Assembly (NCBI RefSeq): GCF_000265245.1
Contig: NZ_AJKS02000005.1
Span: 1-64,000, forward strand
Source of the DNA: Halomonas smyrnensis AAD6
GTDB lineage: Bacteria; Pseudomonadota; Gammaproteobacteria; Pseudomonadales; Halomonadaceae
Direction: 5' to 3'
DNA: 64,000 nt
Of the stretch, positions 58,588-64,000 are shown one piece after another; position 1 is the first letter of the stretch, and every line of letters begins with the position of its first letter. The notes under the pieces were generated by a model. It did not search any database. It was not told the origin of the DNA and saw only the letters and a program-made list of their open reading frames with translations. The position numbers were made by a program, and so were the translations under genes.

Positions 58588-59490
58588 TTAGTCGGCGCCG
58601 AGCACGGGGGCGGTGATGGTCTCCTGGATGACCTCTCTCAGTGCCTGCGCGGCCACCGAGAGCGCTTCGGCGTTGGCGGACAGCACGCCCACGGCGCGCT
58701 GGATGGTCGGCGCCTCCAGGGTCAGGCAGCGCGCGCCCAGCTCATGCATCTGCTCGATGCACAGCGACGGCACCGCGCTGACGCCGAGCCCGGCGGCCAC
58801 CATGCGGCCCACGGTGGAGAGCTGATAGCTCTCGAAGGCCACCGGCAGCTCGATGCCCTCTGCGCGCAGCTGCTCCTCGAGCATCAGCCGGACCATGGAG
58901 GGACGCTGCAGGGTGATGAAGTCCTCGGAGAGCAGGGTCGGCCAGTCCACCCGCTGGCGCTCGGTCAGCGGCGAATCGGCCGGCACCACGGCCACGAAGC
59001 GGTCCTCGAAAAGCGGCGTGAAGTGCAGGGTATCGGTGGCCTCGGGGGCGAAGGCGATGCCCAGCTCGACGCGGCCATGGCGTACCATCTCGATGACCTG
59101 CTCGTTGATCACGTCGTGCACGGTGACATTGATCTGCGGATAGCGGGCGCGGAAGGCCCTGAGCACGGTGGGCAGCTGGTTGCCGGCGAAGGAGGGCATG
59201 GCCGCCACGGCCACCCGGCCCAGGCGCAGGGTGAAGCGCTGGCGCAGCAGCTCCTCGGTGTTGTCCCAGTCGGCCAGCAGGCGCTTGGCCAGCGGCACCA
59301 GGGACTCGCCCTCGGGCGTCAGCCTCACGCTGCGGGTGCTGCGGGTCAGCAGGCGGCCGCCGAGGGCTTCCTCCAGGCTCTTGATGGTAAGGCTGAGGGC
59401 CGGCTGCGACAGATGCAGGCGCTCGCAGGCCTGGGTGAAGCTGAGCGTCTGGGCCACGGCGAGAAAGGCGCGGAGTTGCTTGACGGTCAT
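58588..59490 (-). CDS. LysR-family regulator of acetoacetate genes
   Basis: A 300-residue regulator: winged helix-turn-helix (RAFLAVAQTLSFTQACERLH, SQPALSLTIKSLEEAL) and a PBP-like effector domain. Divergent from the CoA-transferase genes and followed on the same strand by aacS 50 bp away. A LysR-type box lies in the 141-bp divergent region. Control of scoAB, and perhaps aacS, is inferred from position. Confidence 0.88.
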   Translation of the reverse strand: MTVKQLRAFLAVAQTLSFTQACERLHLSQPALSLTIKSLEEALGGRLLTRSTRSVRLTPEGESLVPLAKRLLADWDNTEELLRQRFTLRLGRVAVAAMPSFAGNQLPTVLRAFRARYPQINVTVHDVINEQVIEMVRHGRVELGIAFAPEATDTLHFTPLFEDRFVAVVPADSPLTERQRVDWPTLLSEDFITLQRPSMVRLMLEEQLRAEGIELPVAFESYQLSTVGRMVAAGLGVSAVPSLCIEQMHELGARCLTLEAPTIQRAVGVLSANAEALSVAAQALREVIQETITAPVLGAD

Positions 59491-59506
59491 GGGCGCTACG
59501 CTAGTC

Positions 59507-59523
59507 TATTTGGTAATCAAAAT
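59507..59523. promoter_or_regulatory. LysR-type binding site
   Basis: TTTGGTAATCAAA (59509-59521) is a T-N11-A interrupted palindrome (TTTG/CAAA), the LysR consensus form, 17 bp from the regulator start. The surrounding 59500-59570 is strongly AT-rich, as expected for two divergent promoters. Confidence 0.55.
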
Positions 59524-59631
59524 AATCTATAAAAAAATCAAACTTAACAAATATATATTCCCCGTCGACACTGCGGGTGTCTTGAAAATAACTCCGCAAC
59601 AACAACCACTTTCCAACCAGGCGAGGCAGAT

Positions 59632-60333
59632 ATGGCCGGATTCGACAAGCGAGTGGGTTCCTATGAGGAGGCAATGGCCGGCATCGAGAGCGGCATGACC
59701 GTGATCGCCGGCGGCTTCGGGCTGTGCGGTATCCCCGAAAACCTGATCGGCGAGATCAAGCGCCGTGGCGTCAAGGACCTGACCGTCTATTCCAACAACT
59801 GCGGCGTGGACGGCTTCGGCCTGGGCCTGCTGCTCGAGGATCGCCAGATCGGCACCATCTATGCCTCCTACGTGGGCGAGAACGCGCTGTTCGAGCGGCA
59901 GATGCTCGATGGCGACATCGAGGTGGTGCTGACGCCGCAGGGGACCCTGGCCGAGAAGATGCGCGCCGGCGGTGCCGGCATTCCGGCCTTCTACACCGCC
60001 ACCGGCTACGGCACGCCGATCGGCGAGGGCAAGGAGGTCCGCGAGTTCAACGGCCGCCACTACATCCTCGAGGAATCCGTCGTCGGCGACTTCGCCATCG
60101 TCAAGGGCTGGAAGGCCGACCGCTACGGCAACGTCATCTACCGCGACACCGCCCAGAACTTCAATCCGCTGGCCGCCACCGCGGGCAGGATCACCGTGGT
60201 CGAGGTCGAGGAGATCGTCGAGCCCGGCGAGCTGCCGCCGGACCAGATTCATACCCCGGGCATCTATGTCGATCGCATCATCCAGGGCACCTTCGAGAAG
60301 CGCATCGAGAAGCGCACCGTGCACCAGGGCTAA
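59632..60333 (+). CDS. scoA: 3-oxoacid CoA-transferase subunit A
   Basis: A 233-residue subunit. Family motifs: [20 protein letters not shown] near the N-terminus, [36 protein letters not shown]. With ScoB it moves CoA from succinyl-CoA to acetoacetate. GAGGCAGAT precedes the ATG. First of a two-gene operon, 36 bp before scoB. Confidence 0.93.
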   Translation: MAGFDKRVGSYEEAMAGIESGMTVIAGGFGLCGIPENLIGEIKRRGVKDLTVYSNNCGVDGFGLGLLLEDRQIGTIYASYVGENALFERQMLDGDIEVVLTPQGTLAEKMRAGGAGIPAFYTATGYGTPIGEGKEVREFNGRHYILEESVVGDFAIVKGWKADRYGNVIYRDTAQNFNPLAATAGRITVVEVEEIVEPGELPPDQIHTPGIYVDRIIQGTFEKRIEKRTVHQG

Positions 60334-60369
60334 GCGCTTATCCCTTACAAGATACAAGAGGCAATCACG

Positions 60370-61032
60370 ATGGCACTGACTCGCGAACAGATGGCTATGC
60401 GCGTGGCGCGCGAACTCGAGGACGGTTTCTACGTCAACCTGGGCATCGGCATTCCCACCCTGGTGGCCAACTACGTGCCGGATGACATCGACGTCATGCT
60501 GCAGTCCGAGAACGGCCTGCTGGGCATGGGCCGCTTCCCCACCGAGGAGGAAGTGGACCCGGACATGATCAACGCCGGCAAGCAGACCGTCACCGCCCGT
60601 TCCGGCGCGGCGATCTTCTCCTCCGCGGAATCCTTCGCCATGATCCGCGGCGGCCACGTCGACCTGACCGTGCTCGGCGCCTTCGAGGTCGACCAGAACG
60701 GCAACATCGCCTCCTGGATGATCCCCGGCAAGCTGATCAAGGGCATGGGCGGTGCCATGGATCTGGTGGCCGGCGCCGAGAACATCATCTGCACCATGAC
60801 CCACGCCTCGAAGCACGGTGAGTCCAAGCTGCTGGAATCCTGCAACCTGCCGCTGACCGGCGCCGGCTGCATCAACCGCGTGCTGACGGACTTGGCCTAC
60901 CTCGAGATCGAGAACGGCGCCTTCGTGCTCAAGGAGCGCGCGCCGGGCGTCTCGGTCGAGGAGATCAAGGAAAAGACCGCCGGCAAGCTGATCGTGCCGG
61001 ACCACGTGCCGGAGATGGTCTTCGCCGACTGA
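60370..61032 (+). CDS. scoB: 3-oxoacid CoA-transferase subunit B
   Basis: A 220-residue subunit. LQSENGLLGMG (about residues 44-54) contains the catalytic glutamate that forms the CoA thioester. NLGIGIPTLVANYVP and VTARSGAAIFSSAESFAMI are also typical. Ribosome site AAGAGG about 10 bases upstream. No good intrinsic terminator follows. Confidence 0.94.
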   Translation: MALTREQMAMRVARELEDGFYVNLGIGIPTLVANYVPDDIDVMLQSENGLLGMGRFPTEEEVDPDMINAGKQTVTARSGAAIFSSAESFAMIRGGHVDLTVLGAFEVDQNGNIASWMIPGKLIKGMGGAMDLVAGAENIICTMTHASKHGESKLLESCNLPLTGAGCINRVLTDLAYLEIENGAFVLKERAPGVSVEEIKEKTAGKLIVPDHVPEMVFAD

Positions 61033-61065
61033 CGTCTTCGGCGTCGTCAAGGATTTTTTCCTTTC

Positions 61066-61089
61066 ATGGCCCGGGCTTGCCCGGGCCAT
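61066..61089. other. Hairpin after scoB
   Basis: ATGGCCCGGG-CTTG-CCCGGGCCAT, a perfect 10-bp stem. The T run (TTTTTT) precedes rather than follows it on the plus strand, so it is not a standard terminator for scoAB. Confidence 0.5.
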
Positions 61090-61183
61090 CTCGTTGCCGG
61101 CGAGTGCCGAAAAACTGACCATTCCAAGCGCCACGGCCATGTCACGGGGCTCGTCGCCGGCTGTGCCGAGATGATGCACAGCG

Positions 61184-61206
61184 TTATCCACAGAAACTGT
61201 GGATGG
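61184..61206. promoter_or_regulatory. DnaA-box-like palindrome in a 330-bp gene-free region
   Basis: TTATCCACA (61184-61192) is a perfect consensus DnaA box. It abuts a near-box in the opposite orientation, TGTGGATGG, so that ATCCACAG-AAA-CTGTGGAT is a perfect 8-bp inverted repeat. The rest of 61033-61362 holds only the scoB hairpin. It might titrate DnaA or regulate the neighbours. Confidence 0.4.
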
Positions 61207-61362
61207 TCGCGCCGGCGCGGCGCGAGCCGGGACGCCTCGAGGCCGAATCGTCAAGGGGCGCGGGCGGAGATCGGGTCGAGAAACGGCGGGTGAGCTGGCG
61301 CTCGGTTGGCCAGCAAAAGACGCCCGCCGGATGGGCGAGCGCTGACAGTTTTCGTACAGGAC

Positions 61363-62130
61363 CTAGGTGAGCTCGCAGCGGGTGTGGTGGGGCAGCAGCA
61401 GCTCGGCGCAGCGCTCCTGATTGGCGCTGACCTGCTTCTGTACCAGCGCCAGGCCGCCGGCGGTGACCCTGTGCTCGTCGCCCTCGGCGAAGATCAGCCG
61501 CCGGGCCGGCCCCGGATAGAAGCGGTAGTCGAGCAGTGGCGAGACGGGCAGGATGCCGTGATGGCGGTCGGCGCTGCCGTCGATGCCCGACTGGGCGAGG
61601 GCGCCGTCGAGCTGATCGAGGCTCTGGCCGAGCCGGGCGCAGTCGAAGCCGGGATGATGCAGTCGCGGCCCCATGGCGGCCAGCCAGCCGGCCAGCGGAT
61701 GCGCCGCCGTCAGTGCCTGGAAGGTGGCCCAGTCCGGCACCGGCCAGGGGCGACCGCGGCACAGCAGGTTCTGGCCCCGGGTGTCGGCGGCATGGGCCTG
61801 GCTCACCAGCTGCTGCAGGGCCTCGCGGGGCGGCCGCGACAGGGTGCCGAGCTGCAGTTCGGCCAGCACCAGCCAGGCGCCGTCGTCGGGTGCCGCCAGC
61901 AGGGTGGCGAGCAGGCCACGGTCGGCCATGGCATAGCGCTGCAGCGGGCGATAGCCGAAGCGCACCAGGGTCGGCAGCAGCGCCTCCATGGCCCAGGGGC
62001 CGTGGTTGAGCGTCAGCAGCGTCAGGTATTCCGGCGGGGTCTCCACCGGCCATAGCCGCAGCCCGCCGAGATCCGGGTGCTGATGAACGTAATCCAGCCA
62101 TAGCTGCTGGATGAATTCTTCCCGCTGCAT
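61363..62130 (-). CDS. Possible DUF1338-like protein
   Basis: A 255-residue soluble protein. The opening EEFIQQLWLDYVHQHP and the later FAEGDEHRVTAGGLALVQKQ loosely resemble DUF1338 proteins, some of which are iron-dependent 2-oxoadipate dioxygenase/decarboxylases. The His after TLN in LTLLTLNHGPWAME could be a metal ligand. Similarity is weak and the call tentative. GAGGCAGG precedes the ATG at 62130. No pathway partner is adjacent. Confidence 0.4.
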   Translation of the reverse strand: MQREEFIQQLWLDYVHQHPDLGGLRLWPVETPPEYLTLLTLNHGPWAMEALLPTLVRFGYRPLQRYAMADRGLLATLLAAPDDGAWLVLAELQLGTLSRPPREALQQLVSQAHAADTRGQNLLCRGRPWPVPDWATFQALTAAHPLAGWLAAMGPRLHHPGFDCARLGQSLDQLDGALAQSGIDGSADRHHGILPVSPLLDYRFYPGPARRLIFAEGDEHRVTAGGLALVQKQVSANQERCAELLLPHHTRCELT

Positions 62131-62229
62131 CCTGCCTCTTCCTCTGTCCGCGTAGTTGTCCCTTCAGGAGTGTAAGCCGCGCGGGTGTGGGCGGATTCAA
62201 CGAGGCAGGAGGCGCGGCCATGACGCAAG

Positions 62230-62251
62230 AAGGCCGCCCTCGGGCGGCCTT
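62230..62251 (-). terminator. Terminator of grxA
   Basis: AAGGCCGCC-CTCG-GGCGGCCTT, a perfect 9-bp stem 22 bp after the grxA stop; on the minus strand it ends CCTTCTTGC, a weak T-tract. Confidence 0.65.
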
Positions 62252-62273
62252 CGTCTAGCACGTGTCGCGCGGC

Positions 62274-62552
62274 TTACTGGGCGGCTTCTGCTTTCTCCAG
62301 AAGCCCCTGTTCGCGAACGTACTGGTCGAACTCGGTGAAGCCGCCGATGTGGGTCTGGTCGGCGAAGATCTGCGGCACGGTCTCGACCGGCTTGCCGATG
62401 GTCTTCTCCATGTCGGCCTTGGTGATGCCTTCCTCGTGGATGTCCACGTAGCGGTGCCCCTGGATGGCGCCGGCGCTCTCGAGCTTCTCGGCGAGCTCCT
62501 TGGCGCGAACGCAGAACGGGCAGGCGGGGCGGCCGAAGATGACGACGAACAT
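62274..62552 (-). CDS. grxA: Glutaredoxin 1
   Basis: A 92-residue dithiol glutaredoxin. Active site CPFC in FGRPACPFCVRAKELAEKL (residues 6-24); VETVPQIFADQTHIGGFTEF is the glutathione-binding part and matches the GrxA type. Reduces disulfides, for example in ribonucleotide reductase, with glutathione. Start 62552 follows GGAG; the frame to 62612 adds an unneeded tail. Confidence 0.92.
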   Translation of the reverse strand: MFVVIFGRPACPFCVRAKELAEKLESAGAIQGHRYVDIHEEGITKADMEKTIGKPVETVPQIFADQTHIGGFTEFDQYVREQGLLEKAEAAQ

Positions 62553-62716
62553 GGCATGACTCCTTGCATCACGGATGCATCGAAAGGGGATAAAGGCGAA
62601 ATCGGGGGCCATTCTGCCCCAGCGACGCGCGTGTGGCCAATAGGCATCGGCTGGGGCGGCGATTGCATCGCCCTATAGGGCGCTTGCCGCCGGGGGCGGC
62701 GCCCCGGCGGACGGGC

Positions 62717-63538
62717 TCAGAGGGCGTCCTGGTCGCTGGCGTCGGCGTGGCGCAGCAGCTCGCCGAGTGGCTCGTGCAGCGCCGGGCTCGATACCAGCAG
62801 GTTCTCGCCGTAGAGATCCTCGGGCAAGCCGCCGGGGACCGGATAGAGATGGCCGGTGCGCGCCCCGGCCTCGCGGGCGATCAGCAGGCCGGCGGCCAGG
62901 TCCCAGGGCGAGACGCTCTCGTAGTAGGCGTCCAGGCGGCCGCTGGCCACGGCGCACAGGTCGAGGGCCGCGGAGCCGGCGCGGCGCACGTCTTGGCAGT
63001 GGGTGAGCACGGCCATCAGCCGGCGCATCAGCGGCGGCCGGCTGTCGCGGCGATAGGGGAAGCCGGTGCCGACCAGGCTGGTGGCCATCTCCTTGTTGCC
63101 GCTGGCGCGAATCGGCTCGCCGTTGCACCAGGCGCCGCGTCCGGCCAGCGCCGTGTAGGTCTCGCCGAGGAAGGGGGCGTGCACGACGCCGAGCCTCACC
63201 TTGCCGCCGCTGGCCCAGCCGACCGAGACTGCCACGTGGTGAAGGCCGTGGGCGAAGTTGACGGTGCCGTCGATCGGGTCCACCACCCACAGCGCATCGG
63301 GCCGTTCGAGGACCTCGCGGTCCGGGGCGAGCTCCTCGCTGAGCCGCGCTTCCTCCGGGAAGCTCGCCTCCAGCCGCTCGCCGATGTAGGTGTCCACCTG
63401 CAGGTCGATGTCGGTGACCAGTTCCTGGCCCTGCTTGTAGCGATGGTCGAAATCGCCCTGTTCGCGGGCCTCGATGATCATCCGCCCGGCGTGGGTGGCG
63501 ATGTCGACGGCGATCTCCAGGCGCTGTTCGGGGGTCAT
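62717..63538 (-). CDS. Inositol-monophosphatase family protein
   Basis: A 273-residue Mg-dependent phosphatase. Metal-site motifs: SEELAPD (about residue 67), WVVDPIDGTVNFAHG (about 83-97) and SPWDLAAGLLIAREAGAR (about 207). The family acts on inositol phosphates, and some members (CysQ, SuhB) on 3'-phosphoadenosine phosphate or as RNA-polymerase factors. The substrate is not certain. Start 63538 with GAGGAG upstream. Divergent from the HybE-like gene. Confidence 0.88.
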   Translation of the reverse strand: MTPEQRLEIAVDIATHAGRMIIEAREQGDFDHRYKQGQELVTDIDLQVDTYIGERLEASFPEEARLSEELAPDREVLERPDALWVVDPIDGTVNFAHGLHHVAVSVGWASGGKVRLGVVHAPFLGETYTALAGRGAWCNGEPIRASGNKEMATSLVGTGFPYRRDSRPPLMRRLMAVLTHCQDVRRAGSAALDLCAVASGRLDAYYESVSPWDLAAGLLIAREAGARTGHLYPVPGGLPEDLYGENLLVSSPALHEPLGELLRHADASDQDAL

Positions 63539-63651
63539 GGCGGCTCCTCGGGGTGTCGTTAGGCTTACCATGCTAGCAGTAACCCCCGGTCGGCTGGCTA
63601 TACTGGCCGCCCGTTCATCTCATCGTGTCATCTCAACGCAGGAGCGCCGTG

Positions 63652-64000
63652 ATGCAGGCCCTGTCCGCCGATCAGTACGACCGCCTTAACCGCCTGGCGC
63701 AGGCCTGGGAGCGCGACTTCCTGGAGGCCGCTTGCCGCGCCCCCGGCGACAACCCGCGGCTCGGCGTGGATGCCCTGTGCTTCCAGCCCCAGGCGCTGCC
63801 GGACGGTCGACGCGGCCTGCTGGGCGCGCTGATCACCCCTGGCTCGATGTCGCTGGCGCTGGTGCCGGAAGACGACGAGGCGTGTCCCGGCGAGGGGGCG
63901 CGCCTGACGCTGGCGCTGCCCTCCGGGCGCTATCCCTTCCAGGCGGTATCGCTGCGCGCCGGCGAGTGGCTGTGGCTGTGCACGCTGCTCGACGATCTCT
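63652..64000 (+). CDS. HybE-like hydrogenase chaperone homologue (partial)
   Basis: The first 116 codons of a gene that runs off the window. NPRLGVDALCFQP and LGALITPGSMSLALVP (about residues 34-75) resemble the conserved core of [NiFe]-hydrogenase assembly chaperones HybE/HupJ, including the VLITPWFMNL-type strand. AGGAG lies 8 bases before the ATG. No hydrogenase gene is in the window, so it may be an orphan member with another job. Confidence 0.55.
   Translation, partial: MQALSADQYDRLNRLAQAWERDFLEAACRAPGDNPRLGVDALCFQPQALPDGRRGLLGALITPGSMSLALVPEDDEACPGEGARLTLALPSGRYPFQAVSLRAGEWLWLCTLLDDL

Noticed and set aside
61066-61089. Intrinsic terminator for scoAB
   Set aside because: The stem is perfect but the T run lies before it, not after it.

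Overview
The window looks like the chromosome of a GC-rich, aerobic gammaproteobacterium, probably Halomonadaceae or a relative. This rests on the gene order thrS-infC-rpmI-rplT-pheST-ihfA, small proteobacterial families (DUF2788, DUF2909, DUF2970, DUF2489) and the pairing of a cox cluster with SURF1 and heme A synthase. The genus is an inference; no rRNA is present.

Region 1, about 1-22,700, is accessory DNA ending at a tRNA-Pro(GGG) gene. Its left part (1-6,000) is AT-richer than the rest. It holds a primase/helicase-type ATPase, three overlapping small genes (one resembling a phage terminase small subunit, one with a sigma-like helix-turn-helix), an orphan AT-rich gene and a decayed membrane/PDZ-like gene. 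Then comes a 16-kb, five-gene, translationally coupled defence operon on the minus strand. In order of transcription it encodes a DUF1998 helicase with a C-terminal Vsr/DUF559-like nuclease, an SNF2-family ATPase, an Eco57I-type DNA methyltransferase, McrB with an EVE-like domain, and McrC. It combines DISARM/Druantia-like parts with a type IV McrBC pair and is the best candidate here for an unusual system. Upstream of it sits an 8-bp inverted repeat enclosing three 11-bp tandem repeats.

Region 2, 22,700-34,400, holds lrgA/lrgB-type membrane genes, a phasin-like protein, a frameshifted DUF2970 gene and a cytochrome c oxidase cluster (coxB with fused cytochrome c, coxA, coxC, DUF2909, SURF1, a CxxxC assembly-type protein, ctaA). 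These are followed by a DASS/SLC13 carrier, a DUF2489 protein and an OmpA-family lipoprotein.

Region 3, 34,400-45,600, is the translation operon thrS-infC-rpmI-rplT, then pheS-pheT-ihfA. The thrS leader carries a hairpin whose 7-nt loop reads like a tRNA-Thr(GGU) anticodon loop. infC appears to start at an AUC codon. Flavodoxin, ppnN and a LysR regulator follow.

Region 4, 45,600-52,200, is the glycine cleavage system: gcvP and gcvH on the minus strand diverge from an AGCS amino-acid carrier and gcvT on the plus strand, around a 0.5-kb control region with an 18-bp palindrome.

Region 5, 52,200-64,000, holds an AlkB-type dioxygenase, a PAP2 phosphatase, a glycosyltransferase, a NlpD-like LytM factor and an acyltransferase. 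Acetoacetyl-CoA synthetase plus a LysR regulator then diverge from a 3-oxoacid CoA-transferase, which together handle acetoacetate. The window ends with a possible DnaA-box palindrome, a tentative DUF1338-like protein, glutaredoxin, an inositol-monophosphatase family enzyme and a partial HybE-like gene.
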